This document shows positions 46,021 through 59,955 of a DNA stretch of 64,000 bases, one piece after another. A program made the position numbers and the translations under genes. Positions within the stretch are counted from its first letter, which is position 1; every line of letters begins with the position of its first letter. The DNA is taken from positions 2,728,001 through 2,792,000 of the forward strand of contig NC_060023.1 in NCBI RefSeq assembly GCF_021134715.1. Reading direction: 5' to 3'. Source of the DNA: Daphnia pulex. Lineage: Eukaryota; Arthropoda; Branchiopoda; Diplostraca; Daphniidae. The notes beneath the pieces were generated by a model. It made no database searches, was not told the origin of the DNA, and saw only the letters and a list, made by a program, of their open reading frames with translations.

Positions 46021-47275
46021 TTTGGAGCACATCAAATTGTTGGAAGAGACGGAAGTGTAAATCAAGACCCCAGTTAAAGTGACGCTCGAATCCTCATCAT
46101 ACCATCGAAAAACAAACCTACCAACGACACTGTCGGCCTTTGTGTGAATGCACGGTTAGTTTTGATTATTTTCAAAGACTTATACTATAACGCATTTAAA
46201 AAAAATATCCTGTTTTATAACTTCTCTCTCTCTACGACACTTTTCTTTTTGCACACCATCTTTTCGCTGTTTCTTGACAGGTAGTGTATCTGCGGAGAAG
46301 AAAGTGCTGAATTTTTTTACGACGGCCCAGGATTATTGCGCAGATTACCGCATCGAGCTATTTTATTTTATTTTCTCCCAACCAGGTGAGCTATTATTTT
46401 TCCTCGAGCTTTTTCTGTCGTCGTCCCTGTCTGACACACAATTTACGTGGAATTCAGCGGTTTTGAGAGCTGGGCTCGAGGCGTTGGCGGCTCGGCGTAT
46501 TTAATTGACCATTAGGGAAATGTGTTTGTTGCGCCGAATTACCGTGGGATCGATTGAGTCATTGATGGTTTTTTTCTTTTTTTCTTTTTTGCTCTCGTTT
46601 ATTTCTTTCAAAATTCCCACCAGGTGTTGGCTGAAAAATCGGGGAAGGTCGGACTTCAATCAACTTTTTTTTTTAAACAAACTGCCGACGGTGCAACAAT
46701 ATGCCCCAGAAATATACGCACAATATACACGTTTAATATTTCTATTCATAAGGCAACCTTATTCCCTCGATAGGTGGCGTTCACGCCCATTTCAGACAGT
46801 TTTGGAAGCTAGAATTTATTATTTCATTTTATTTTTCTTGAAAGGGAGGAAAGAAAACACACACAAGCATTTCTCGCCTTTTCTGTATGTAATAACAGCC
46901 GGTCGAGAGAGTCTTTATGATTCACGTCATACCTGGAATTATGTGGCAATTCGCCACCGATTACCATTTTCGGTTGCCTCTTTTCGCTGCTAATGACGGC
47001 CAGTATTTTGATGTAGTTTCTCCCCCCTTCTTTCTTTTTTGTTGCTTTAACGATCCCGAATCCCAAAAGAGCCAGGGCGTTCCGACGTTGCTAATGTGTG
47101 TGAAGAAGTATATCTTTTTCCCTATTTTTTATTTTTAATTTTATTTTTAATAATAAGCTTCTTTATTTTTTGTTTTTGTTTTTCTATTGTGCGCAGGATC
47201 GGGACGGTAGAGAGACCATCTTTTTACAAGGAATTTCACGACACTCGAAAAAATAAGCGGACGCCCTATTGTGTA
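46021..47275 (+). pseudogene. Decayed copy of DDX31 exons 6-9
   Basis: Same order and strand as the functional gene. The exon 6 end is at about 46021-46154 (CATCAAATTGTTGGAAGA versus CATAAAATTGTCGGAAGA; donor CACG/gttag kept), exon 7 at about 46281-46386, exon 8 at about 46624-46710 (GTGTTGGCTGAAAAA versus GTGTTAGCAAAACGA), exon 9 at about 47197-47275 (GATCGG, GGAATTTCACGACACT). Many substitutions and frame-changing indels make it non-coding. Exons 1-5 were not found upstream. Confidence 0.75.
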
Positions 47276-50200
47276 CGTTAAATTGCTCGTTTTTCGTCTC
47301 TCTGCGCGCTCTAATAGAATTTTGCGCATTTTCTCTCTAGCCGGGAAATTTCATTTTTTTCTTTTCTTTTTTACATTTTTCCATCTCTCACACACCACTT
47401 TTCTTTCGTTTATTTTTCAACCCGTTATATACAAAAGAAAAGAAAATCGTTTGAAGGTAAAAACACCTGACGACTGTTTTGTATATAAGGGGTTGCCCGA
47501 TGGGGGTATAATGTGAGAAAAAAAAATGTTGAAGAGAAATATAATAAGAATAGACCGAGTTCTTCTCTTGTGTCGAATTCGACGACAAAAGACTTTCGGA
47601 CACCTTGTGGTCAAAATAACTTTTCGGGTTGTTGCCGAAGCCCGATGGCCGGCTAAGATTATGGACCACAGTCGTAGAGTATTAGACTAGTAGAGGTGGG
47701 CGCACAGGTGTCGCCCATTGAAGCCCAGGCATACATACATATACCCGCCGGTCCTTTTTTGGGGGGATATAACAATCGTATATAACAATAGCCACTGAAC
47801 TGCGGGTTCCTCTAGGCGACAAAAGACTTGTACGTACATCAATCGGCTAACACAGTTTTATGCGCTGTTATAGGCCTATGTTATATAATAAAACTGGCAA
47901 CAGCCGACGAAATCTCCCGCTTAGTGACGAATGGGAGGATGCGCATTGGAATTGGAACTCTGTCGAATTGCCTTTATTTCGCCCTCTAGATGATTTGAAT
48001 GCGCTGGATCTCTATGATATGAATTCCCTGCTGGATACATTTATTATTTTGTTTTTTTTCTCTTCGGCTGAGAGAGATGAAGCGTGAACGATGTCTGGTC
48101 AGATCTCAGCAGGGGCAGAGCCAAGCTATATATCGTGCTTTCCGTGTTATTTCCAAATGAGAAAAAACAAACAGACAAAAAACCAAACAAAAAAAGTAAA
48201 TCGAAACTTGTTGGGCATTATTATTATTATTTAGTTTCTCGGATTCGATTTGTCGTCTGGATTGTTTGTTGTTCTCGGCACAGCTGGTCGCTCTGCACGC
48301 ATATGTGTGTGTGCTGTACACAGTGGCGCGCGTCGAATCTATCCAACATTTTTCGCTCCCGATATCCGCCTGATAGTTCTATAAATCGTTCGTTAACAGA
48401 CATTTTTTGTTTCGTTGTGTATATAGAGACGGGAATGGCATTTTACTTCTTCACGTCTTTTCACTTGCTTGTGTGTATTTTTCTTCGGCTAAGTTATTGT
48501 TACGATTATTGCCACTAGGGCTGGCGGCTGGCTGCTGTTATTTGCTTCCTCTGCGATGCTGATGGCCGTCACGAAAAGAATTTGACACGCGCACCCAAAA
48601 AAAAAAAGCCAAAAATGAATGCGCTAGAATATATCTAAAGCAAAAAGGTGAACTTATTACACGAAATCTTTGAAATAAAAAATAAAAGAGCTGTAAGGGG
48701 AAGAATCTGGAACGTTTTCTCGACACGATCGGTCACTAAATTACACAGCGCATGTCTTGAAATTATTATTTCCATTCTCGCTGCTGCGGAGATTTTCAAC
48801 CAACATTTCGGGTCTCTTTAAAAAAAAAAAAAAAAAAAAATCTTTTCCTACCTGAATTTTCCCATTCGCTATGGTCAAATCATGTTTTACATGATAACCT
48901 CCGCGACCAACCCAAAAAGAAAAAAAACTACAACTTTTCTTTGTTTAGCCAAGTCTGGGAGTATTAAATAAATTTAAAAAAGAAAAAGAAATAACAGTCG
49001 ATTGATGCTGATTATACCAAATAGACGAAGAACCGGATCCGCACGAAAAACTCTGATCGTCGTCGTATATATACATATTCGGCTGGATGGATCTGTTAAA
49101 TCGCAGTGAACCAGCAAAACAGATATCGTTGATTATTCCCCCTCAAACTCACAAATAATAAAATAAAGAAGCGAAAAACAAGAAATAATAAAAGAAACAC
49201 ACATATCACAGTCTCCATTTCCTAATTCATCGAAGAAAAAACCAGGCGCTGGGTGTATGTACCAACAGACGGTGCCGCCGCCGTCGTCCGGAGCAGCGCG
49301 CGGTGTTTCATTTCCACAACAATGTTCACATCACAAGCGATTCAATCGAGCGACTAAGCCGCCATCTCGTATTACCCATTTTGTTATAGTCAGCTGAGAC
49401 AGAGAGAGAGAAGCAACATTCCTTTCTCGGTCGACCAAATTGACGTAAGTTATATAATAGGAGCTATAGGGAAAAAAAAAACAAATAATCGAGTTTCCTT
49501 CGTCGTATATACGATTCAAGATTGTTTTAATTGAATTGCCATTCTCGTCCGCTGCATTTTGATGATTATTCTTTTGTGTGGTGGCTTTTTATCGCCCGGC
49601 CGCATCTATATAACCATACTACTATGCTGGACGTGTTGGTGGTCGAGTCCATCTCTCTCACCTCTCTCCCTTTTTGTCTTGTTTGTGTATATTTCTTTTA
49701 TTCCTTTGGTTTCCCCTTGAAAAAAAAAGAGCTACGCTGACGAATCAATTATGCGTTATGTGTGTGTTGGCCCGGTGCGAGAGATTGTCACTCGGTCGGT
49801 CGGCGCTGCGCTGCGTTGCTCAACTTGCAGCCCCGTTTCTCCCGTCATTTCTCCCGACAGAAACATGTGCCGAAATAAAATTCAAACGCCCCGAGTTGTT
49901 TGGAATGTTTCAACAATTTCACCCAAAGTTGTTTCTATACCAAAGGACCTGCTATCCTATTATACAATTATACATTCATTTTTTTGTTTTAGTTTCCATG
50001 GTTGGAGTTAATTTTTTTGTCAAAAATTTATAATTTCAATCGACGGTGATGGATCGGACGGACTGGGCCAACCGATGAGAACCGGAGCAATCCGCAACCA
50101 AATCATTGGGTTCTCTTTTTATTATTATTATTAGTTTGCGTCATTTTGGAAATCATTATTTTTTCTACATTCGAGGTACGTGCTCGAGCACGTACCGAAC

Positions 50201-53200
50201 GACCAAGTCCCAGATGCGCACTTGACTATCATTTTCGCCATCCGGCCGTGACTGCAATGTTCATTCGTATACATCTCAAAAGATATGAAAGAGACGGGCG
50301 ATAGTACATGTAGACAAGGTCTTTCTTCATTAGTCATTCCGCGAGTTCTTCTTTTTTGTCTTTTCTCGTCATGCCCTGCATACCGAATGAAGGCCCCTTG
50401 GCTCGTTTTCTAAACTCTTTTGTCATCAAACTAATGGGGAAAGAAAAAAACGGTAGAAGATAAGGGGCGCCATAGCGGAGAGAACGTTTTATGGTGCTGG
50501 TGTACGCATTTTACCAAACAGCTTTTTGGCCGGCCAGCAGCAGCTAGCTAATACATATATGTGTGTGCTTTTCAGATGCAGTTTTTTCCTGGTATAAACG
50601 AGGAGGGCCATTGAGGACGACGCTGGTGTTAATTGAGCATTCCATCATAGGCACTTTGTCAGCAGCCGATTTGAGAGGTTAAAGCTTTTTAAAAAAAAAA
50701 ACAAACTGATCACATGTCGCGCCTTTTGCGCGCTGCGCATTTCAGTTTGAACTGCAGTTTCTTACATCTCCGTTTTTCTTGATGAGGACGCGGGAAAATA
50801 ATTGCCGGCTCTGACATGACGACCATTACCAGATCCAAATTTGGGTGAGGGGGGAATGGTCACGAGAGTTACGAACATGACTAAATTGCCAGATTTTCAA
50901 AACGAGATATATAAACATTTTTTTGTTGTTGCACAGTAATTAAAAATTGTTTGATATGGAAGCCAATAATGCTGGCCACGAGTTGTTTTTCTTATAGACG
51001 CTTTGGTATTTTCTCTCGTCTGTGAATCAGAGAAGCCCAACAAAAACACGTTTTTCGATCGGGTTGTCCTTATATTGATCGACGATGAGAAATTGGACGG
51101 ATTAACTCTTTTTTCGGTTATAACAAAAATCAAATAGCGAAAAATTTTATTAAAAACAGAAAGTCTTATGTCGTCCAACATTTTTTCCAATCCATTGGTT
51201 CCTATATATAAACCGCGCGCTGCTGTGTGCTTTTTTGGCTCTCTTCTTATTATTATTTGGTCTCTTTCTTTTTCTCGATAAGGTAGCGATAAGGCAGCGG
51301 CGGCAGCGATGAATCAACCATTTTCTTTTCTTTCCCTTCTATATAATAGTGGGCGAATGGTTGGCGTGCCTGAATGTGAAATGCGAGCGATGTGTAAATA
51401 ACATTTCCCCCCTTCTTCTTCTTCTTCCTCTATAACACGATTTACACCGACTGTAATAGCCGCGCAAGTTTTTGCCCTTTTTGTTTTTCTTCGACCAGTT
51501 TTCTTGAAAATAATAAAAACGACAGAAAACAACCCGGTCCGTAAAAGATATACGGTCCGCGATTAGCCGGTTAAGCGACGACGAGAGAGCTCTCGATATT
51601 ATATTCATTTGATATTTATTTTTTCGGGATGATAAGAAGATGATATGATGCCCAGGTCGGTCCTGATGCGATGTGTTGGAGAATATACATAACTGTCCAG
51701 CGCAACGGGTGGCGTATCTATCTAGACGGCGTGTGCTCTCTCTCTTTTTTTAACTGCTGTTTTGGTTTCCTCAAAGATATAAAACACACAAAATGTTGGA
51801 AGATGCTTTCCCGCACGGGGGGTACATATATCTTCTATACCCCCTTCTTTTTGTGTACATTTTTTTCCTTGGACTTGTTTGGGTATATTTGACACGGGGC
51901 GATCGACAGTTGAATGCCTCCGCTCTAAGGATTGTTTAAGCAAACATCGGGGGCGAAATGCTATAAGGCCAGCCGCATTCCGAATCGCCCGGCGTGAGGG
52001 TTCAATATCCCAGTAGCTGCTGCTGGGCGCCGGACTGCGTGAGGAAAAGTAGCAGTTGGCTTAGGCACGTTATATAACATACCTTTCTACAGCTCTAAGC
52101 TCGTGCGTCTATCTGGAAAAGAAAAAGATGAGAGCAACAGACAAGAGCATAGACAGACACACACACACAGTTGGTTATCGGCTGTGGGCTGCTGCTGGCT
52201 GCCGGTCTATTCCGCCGTGCTGCCGTTTTGGAATCTGATCTCCCATCATCATCTTTTCTTCTTTTCTTTTTTGATTTATTAACGGCTGGCCCTGCGGGCG
52301 GTTTTGTTCTTTTCTGATATTGTCGGCGTGTGGTGGATGATGGTGGTGGTGATGGTGGGTGAAGAGCGTGTCTGTTGGTTTTTGCTCTCCGCTTCCTTAT
52401 TTCTTTGATGATTATTCACTATAACAGGGGATAGCGCACGCATCTCTACACAGCACACAGCCGGACATATGAATGTTTTTTGGATAAACCTCTGGAATTC
52501 GATACGCGCCTCTGTTTTTTTTGGGTTCCTTTAAATCTTATTCGATTGCTAGGAATGCACAGTTCAATATCGATCCGTGACTGGGCTCTTTGAACTCGCC
52601 TGTGTCTATATAGATCCGGAGAGTCAGAAATGGCCCAGCTATTACCTAGACCGCTGGAACTCTCGTCTCATTTTGATTCGTCTAAATTCGTCGAGGTGGT
52701 GAATTTATTTGTTTGGAAATCAAAATAAATAAGAGGACGCCCCTTGTTCTCTTTGAATACGTCGTGAGATATCCAATCTCTGATAAGAGCAGCCGAAAAC
52801 TAAGAGCAAATCAGGTTATGCGGTGGGAGTTTAAATATTTTCTCCGTTGGAAGAAAAACAAAACGAACGAAAAGTTGATGGCAGTTGATTTTTTCTCTCT
52901 GCAACTTATGGAACTTATTATTTCACATCAAATACCGTATTATGTGCCACTGTTATTATCGTTGTGTTATTACACACGACCGTCGTGGTATGATGGCCGG
53001 GCCCAGCCGGGCCCGCATTCAGGAGCTCTAACGAAACACGCGATGCTGATTAGAGCTGGGAAACGTCACCAGTCTCTACACACAGCACAGACTGACACAC
53101 CTTGAACAGTTGAAAACATGAAATAATCAAAAGAAAATAATATTATGTTATAACCGGATAGCGCGCTTCTCTCATCCTCGTCGTCATGATGGATGTGTGA

Positions 53201-56131
53201 ACAAAATAAAATAAAATAAAGAGACTTGGCCCGTCTTATCTCTCTCTCTCTCGTTCCGGCTTGACTACCGTTTCTTATTTCTTGGCCGGGAATAATAATA
53301 CGCCACACAAGTCCCTTCCGTTTTTTGTTCAAGTTATTTTTTCGGAGGCGTTTGAATGGACGATGCCGACACTCAAGAACAAGAGTCCAGCAAGTGTGTA
53401 TGCTGCCCACTTTGTTTCTCCGCACAGATGGCGGCCCAGCACGGTATAGAAAAAGAAACTCAGCCGATGACAGGGGAGGTGGTGAGGGACAGGTGAGAGT
53501 AGTTGATGTTTTCCTTTTGATAAGAAAAAGGGAGCGCGCACAGGTGGAAAGAATAGAGCGAATCTGAGGTTGGTGGTGTTGGTGGCCCCCAAAGGTCTTT
53601 CCAAAAAGTCAATAAGTGGTCCGATTCATTTTCGGGGCCGGCCCTTTCGTTCCGCCCTGTCCGCAAGCCATAAGGTTACGTGTATTGACTCTTTTCCCTC
53701 CACAGCAGAAGGACTTGACGCGTATGGTGCGCACTTGATTCTCAGCCGCAAACTTCCCATCAGCATGACTTCTTTATTCTTAAAAAAACCTTGGGTTGTC
53801 TTTTTATATACTAGATTATATTTAATCTGATATTCCCTTTTTCTTTTTCTCGACACGTCAAAGAGGATCGAGACCTCCATTCTTTTATTTTTTCGCGGCA
53901 ATTGTTCTCTCAATGAACTAGCGCTCATTCTATCTCACGCCATCTATTACTATATACATCCATCCATTCTTTCTTTTTTTGGGTTTTATTCTATAGCTCC
54001 CCCCCCCCCTTTGAGGAGTTCAAATCGCCACTTGTTTTGGAAAGAGGTGGGCCGCCGGGGGGGAGAGAAGTGTATTACAAATACCTGTTGTTACACAATA
54101 AAAGAAGCGGGGGTAAGACAAAAAATAAAAATTTCAAATGGGCGATGAGACATGTCACACACAGTCGATAAAAGAAAAATTCAAAAAGACACAAGGCGGT
54201 TTTTTTGAAATTTTTTGATTTTGTTGGTTTTTGTGTTCAAATATTTTTTTAAAATTTTTATCTCTGATTATTTCTTCGTTGGAGAAATGAGAGGAGAGAT
54301 TGTTGTCTATAAATCAAGCTCCTCTATACACACACACGTAGAAAAAAAAAGAATCAAGAAGAAAAGGAAATAACCGAGAAGGAACTGGTTTTGGCAGCGC
54401 TGGGCTCGCGACATGTCGCGATGAAAACAAGTATTCAAATCTTTAGATTTTTCTTTCTCTCTCGACAGTTGAGTCTTTTTTTTCCTTTTCTTCTTCTTCT
54501 CTTGTAACCACTTTTTCTTCTTCTTTCGTCCGATTTTTTTGTTCCCCCTCTGTGTGTCCTTTGCCCGACGAGCCCCTTATTCATCGTCTATTAATGACGG
54601 ACTGACATTGTTAATGGCCTCGGACACAAATCCATTATTCCCGATAACAACCGGCAAATGGCGGTGTCCGAGGCTTGTTCTTCTTCTTTTCTTTTCTTCT
54701 TCTTCTTCTTCTTCTTCTTCTTTTTCATTCAAAAGTCCGACTCGCTTATATAATATAGCCACCGCGCGTTTTATTCTATTCGAGGCTTTAATATGCTCAT
54801 GTTGTGTGTGTGTGTGTGTGTGCTGTGTGTGTCTTTCTTCTTTTTCCCTTTGTGTCATCCGCCTAGCTACTTTCATGTGTATAAGATATTGAAAGAGTCC
54901 AAAAGGGTTGTCAGACATATACAGCAGAAGAAAGTCTTTTATTTATATTTTATTTCTTTTTGTTTTTGTGTAATTTTTTCTGAATTCTCGGAAATTCGGT
55001 TTAGTTTATCATTTTAAAATTTTCTTTTTTTTCTTTCTTTACCTTGCGAAATTCCCGGACGCCATTTACATGCAAATGACCCCGATCGTTCTCTCTCTCT
55101 GACGTGTATAATTGGATGCGCTTATATATTTCAACAGCCGGATTCTTCTGTTTTTATTCTTATCAGTTGAGAGTCATGTGGAGACTGGAGACATTCTTTT
55201 GGAGGTTTTTAAATTGAATTTGAAAATTGAAATGTCTTCCATTCTCCAACATTTGGATGATTGCTGCCATTTGGCGCGCGCATATTTCAAACTTTTGATT
55301 CCAAACAGAATATACATACGGGTTTTGTGAGAAACGAAACGAGCGTATCCGGTTATTACGCGGTGTCAATGGCGACTGTCGGTTAATGCGCTCGGACAGA
55401 GAAGGAGTTGTGTTTCAACTAATGATGATTAGATTATAACCTAAAGAAAAGAAATTCGAAAAAAGGGCTGGCACTCGCTTTTCTATATGCTGCTAGCTGC
55501 TGCTGCTGCTGTCTGCTGGGTGTGAAGCGGTCGACCTTACACGCACCTGACACCTTTACACAGATAACCGAGGGGGGTCCCCTTTTTTTCTAGATATTAT
55601 TTCTCCAGTTTTACTTTTACACCAATTTTCTTATTAGATTTCTCTCGATTTTTCTAGAGCGCTAGCATCTCCCGGGCTGCCGCCCGTTTGAAAGGGGGGC
55701 GCGGGGGTGGAGTCCAAGCTGTCGCCTGTACACCATACAAAATGAATCCTCTTCTTCTTCTTTTAAAATAAATAACACGGTAGGGAATAGAAGAAAAGGA
55801 CGAAGGAAATACAACACCGACAATATAAGTAACTGACACCATCTGCTTTTGAAATTTGTTTCTTCTACCCTCCTTCGCTTGTGTTTTCTGCCCTTGATTG
55901 AAGTTTTGTTCTTATACATCCACCCTCTCCACCTGTATATCTATTTTTTTACCTGCTATAGACCCGCACAGTTTTCAATCCAGCCCCGCCTATTTTTCTT
56001 TCTTGTGGGGTGAGTGTAAATGATTGTGCAGGATATACATTCAAATTATTTGTATTTTTTTGGTTCCGCGAATGATTTTTTTAATTCTCCGCGAGTTGAT
56101 AGGCTATATAGATTGACGTCATCAATTCCAG
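47276..56131. other. 8.9-kb microsatellite-rich noncoding DNA between DDX31-copy exons 9 and 10
   Basis: In the functional gene the corresponding intron is 131 nt. Here there are homopolymers, CT/CTT tracts (for example near 54700), TG tracts (near 54806), TATATA stretches and stop-rich frames. No transposon with recognisable ends and no ORF with domain-like composition was found. It may be accumulated insertions or an intron of an unseen larger gene. Confidence 0.45.
50175..50196. repeat. Perfect 22-bp palindrome
   Basis: GGTACGTGCTC followed directly by its complement, centred on CTCGAG. Each half has TACGTG, the core bound by bHLH-PAS/ARNT-type dimers. Possible regulatory site; no gene assigned. 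Confidence 0.5.
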
Positions 56132-56315
56132 GTGATTTCCCCGTGGCCTGGAATTGACGTCGATCGATTGGATGGTTGTCCATTTGCGATCGCGGTAACG
56201 GCCGGGGTCCTGGGATAGGGCCAGTCGATCATCTCCTTGCTGGCGCCGCTGTAGACGACGGATTTTTTCTCCATCGGGCCGGCCATCATCGGCTGGCCAA
56301 AAACAGAGGCATCAG
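56132..56315 (+). pseudogene. Decayed copy of DDX31 exon 10
   Basis: After a retained acceptor (ATTCCAG), CCCGTGGCCTGGAATTGACG aligns with CCCGTGGTCTGGATTTGTCG of motif V, and the stretch to AACAGAGGCATCAG with CAATAGAGGCATCAG at the exon end. Frame lost; the donor GT after ATCAG is changed to CT. Confidence 0.75.
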
Positions 56316-57700
56316 CTTCGTCGACAATGTTGATGATGATGACGATAATATTTCTCCGATTTGGATTTGATTTTTTATTTATTTGTCTATCGGCATCTCA
56401 CAGGAATCTTGACCTTATTCTCCGACCGGCAGGTAGAGAGATTTCTCATTCACGTCGACATATAATGGCGCAACGTCCTTTAGCTTTACCTTTTATTGAT
56501 ATCCACCTGACAAGCTCAGACAGTCGGTTGTCTATCGCATTTAAACGTCTATAGAGAACGATTCCAAGTAGCATAGCAGTCGGTGCTGCTACTGTGTGGA
56601 GGGGTGGACATTTAAGGAATAAATTAAATCGATATTCTATGTACAACCGAACCAAAATAAAAACATTCGAAAAAAGGGGAGAATAATAATTTTATTTTTA
56701 AATGACGATGATGATGACATACCAACAGCACAGCAGCATTGCCGCCCTGAATCGAACAAAACGGACACCGATGCGATACAGACGGAGAATACCAAGCGAT
56801 CGATTGCGCTCTTCTTTTTCAAATTTCCCGCCGACACACTTTTGTATTTTCCAGCGCAATAGTTTTTCTCTTATTGTTTCGTGTTGCTCCGTGTCTGGGC
56901 CTTCATTTTGGTACACATCGACGACAACTGGTCACGCTATGCGAACCAGATGGCGCCGATACGAGTTTTTGGTTTTTTATTTTTATATTTGAAAAACAAA
57001 ATATTTCCCTCTCAAATGACAGAAGGAACGAAATCAGCTTGTTTTCTTTGATGGTGGTGAGGAGGGGGGGGGGGGTTTGATTTCCTCCCAAAATGCGATC
57101 GCCCTTGGGATCGGTTTGGGTCGCAGCTCTCCAATCATCCATCAACGACATGCCAATAATAATCAAATAGTCAAACTGGTAGGAGAGATGGGCACGATTG
57201 GGGAAAAGAAAAAATAAACTCGGGGAAGCGACACAAGGAGAAAAGACCGTGACCAAACGTCATTTTTTTATTCTTTTCAAAAAATAAAATATATAAAACC
57301 TGATCCGGCCGACTGGACTTCTTCTTCGCCGGCGCTCTCCATCTTTTTTTCTTATATTACCTTTGCTCTACACGTGTTCTCGCTCGTTTTATTTCTTTAT
57401 ATGTTTGTGTGTCTATTTTTTTTTGTGTTTTTTGTTGCTTAATTATTATTATAAATTCCTATTATGTTTCACCGGTCTTGGCCGGTTCTCTTCTCTTTTT
57501 TTTTTTGTTTGTGTGTCTCCCCCTCTCCGTTCCAATTGATCGGATCGCTTGATTAACCGCCATTGTCTTTTTTTGATTTATTAATTTTGATTTCGTTTTT
57601 CAATTTTCTTTTTGGGGAGTTTTTTTGTTTTTAAATGTTCGATTTTCTTAGCGCGCGCGTTTTGTCCGTCGGCCCGATCCGGCCAGCTCCGATATTCCAG

Positions 57701-58231
57701 TGTCGTCGAGAAGAATCCAGATGCTGATCAAACCATATGATCGATCGATCTTTTTCCGTTTGGGGTTTTTTGTGAAGGTTGAAAGTATTATATATACTAG
57801 TATAATATCTATATCTTGTTATAAGAAATGAAAAGAGCGAAACTCTATCTGTTTTTTCAATGAGCTATTTGTCATCACGTTTCACCACACTATACGCTCA
57901 CCTTGGAAATTTCGAGGAAAGTGGTCGTCGATCCATTTCGATCGTTTCGAAACGGCCCCACTACTACTGAAGGTGATGACGATTTTCATTTGGACGTGGG
58001 AAATTGGCTGGTCGAGTTTGAATCGCTAGTTTAGATCCATACTGATCCGAAAATTGGCCTTGCGCATTTGATTTTCATCATCTCTCTTTACGTATCATTA
58101 CGTTTGATCATATTAATTTAACTTCCGCAATCATTTCCAGTTCGCCGTCCGTGTTGACCCGCCGAGGGTCGAATGGGTTCAACCAAACGACCGCGTCCAG
58201 CCATTCAACGGCCCTTCTATCGCCCACTCGG
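57701..58231 (+). pseudogene. Decayed copy of DDX31 exons 11 and 13
   Basis: 57701-57735 follows an intact acceptor and matches the exon 11 start (GTCGAGAAGAATCCAGATGC). Exon 12 was not found. 58141-58231 matches the second half of exon 13, e.g. GGTCGAATGGGTTCAACC and CGCGTCCAGCCATTCAACGG, ending CACTCGG/gtataag like the functional donor. Confidence 0.78.
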
Positions 58232-59955
58232 GTATAAGTGAATAACAAAAGTGTGTCGTGGACGTCGTCATCGTGACATATCGCGTGTAATGGTCGTTGC
58301 TCTGCTTTCTTATACGCCAATCGCACTCACTTAGGCCATACTCTTTTCTTCTTCCCTGGCCATTGGTTTCTATAGAATTCACCAGAGCTTTCAGAATCGA
58401 AAGAGCAGACGACATCGTTGTTGTTTTTATTGAAAGTGAAACATGTTTTTGCTCTCGGAGTAATTGGGCCTTTTAAGTATATCGTAAGGGTTTTTCACTC
58501 GCCCGTTCTAGTCGGTGAGGCTCGCAAATGATAATGACCCAAGAAGTTTCGAATTTATTTCCATTTGCTCTTTTGAAATTCCCGCCTAAATCATTTTTTC
58601 TTTCTGGCTCTACTAGTACAGTTAAATCTTTTTGAGGATTGTTGGGCTTGTGTGTCGATTTATTACAGCCAGTCCGCCGGATTATTGTTGATAGGTTGCC
58701 GGCCATGATTTGTTTTCTCTCTAATGTACGTCTGGGAATCGGTTTGGGTTGGCCAAGGAAAGAAAAAGGGGAACGTCTGGCGGAAAAAGATTAAGAGAGA
58801 AATGTAGAAGGTACATGTATATATATATAATAAAGGCAGGAAAGAGACTTTTGGTTAACCTTATAGCTACCTCATCGTTTCGCTTGAAATGGGGGGGGAA
58901 TAGGTGGTCCATCATCACGTCATCCTCTGCTGTGTGTGTGTGTGTCTATAACGATACATAGAAGAGGCCATGGAGGATCCGTGATGGTCAGACCGTATAA
59001 GGTGCGAATCTATTCGGCTGCTGATCCTCCGTGCTGGTCCCATCGATCTTCCAATGCCTATATCGCCCGTTGCTGTTGTCGATCAAAGCCAAATGAGAAC
59101 TCTCAATTCCCGCGCGAGCCCAGCAACTCTAAATCGGTGGTTCTCTACAAAAGGCGATGGGACGAAACACTGATGCTGGGCGAGAGGCAGAGATTCATCA
59201 CCCAAAGTCCCAAAAAAGTCAATTTCCGGACACGGACCGAGAAATCATTCCAAATGGCACAACAAGCAGCCAAAGTCGATTTTCACATGAATTTCCACCA
59301 AAAAGATTCGATGATTGTCCTTCACATTTTGCTGTTAATGTACGTATTTTTCCGTATATCCGCATTGTGTCTATACTTGCAACACTTATTTATAGCTGCT
59401 GTGCTTGTGGCTCAGTCACGTTTCGGCAGCAGCTTCTAATGGCGGCTGTTTCATTATCATAAATCGAACGAGGGCGGGAGAGAGAAAGGCCGAAAAAAAG
59501 GGTCTATAAAGCGACTGTGTAGAGAATCAAATAGAAAGGGAAGAAATGTACATGGCAAACGAACTGTACGTACATAAGTTTGCCGAGATGGCCGTTTGAA
59601 AGTGGCGGGCAAAGTGCACAATCTTGTCAAATCCAATCTCTTTTCTTGCTCTTTTGATTCTTTTCACTGTGAGACAAATGGCCTCTGCGCTTTCAATCTA
59701 TATACTTGAAGCGGAAGAAGTTTAGCGTTTGATTTATCTACTCTGCTGTTTGATTCACGTCTGCGGGAATTTATCGTCTGGCTGTTGTAATACTGAACGC
59801 AGCCGTGCGATTTATTCTAGATTTTCCCGCGATTTTCTCCTTTTTTAAAAATCGTTCAGGAGACCACATACACAAGTTTACACGAGCGCTTAGCCTCAGT
59901 TTAGATGGTAGATTTGTGTGCGCAGTTATTATTTATAGCTGTTGAGCGTGAATTG
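58232..59955 (+). repeat. Second copy of DDX31 last intron, strongly conserved
   Basis: Co-linear with 5280 to about 6830 almost throughout, ending just before the place of exon 14, which was not recognised. Blocks include 58273-58336 (63 of 64 identical), the region around 58851-59110, 59450-59520 and 59700-59950. It is better preserved than the neighbouring exon copies, with added poly-G and TATA tracts. Confidence 0.8.

Noticed and set aside
46274-46993. ORFs of 76 and 162 aa on the plus strand
   Set aside because: They run across relics of DDX31 exons 7 and 8 in mixed frames and include intron sequence; not a gene.
54539-54918. Ser- and Cys/Val-rich ORFs on both strands
   Set aside because: Translations of CTT and TG microsatellites.
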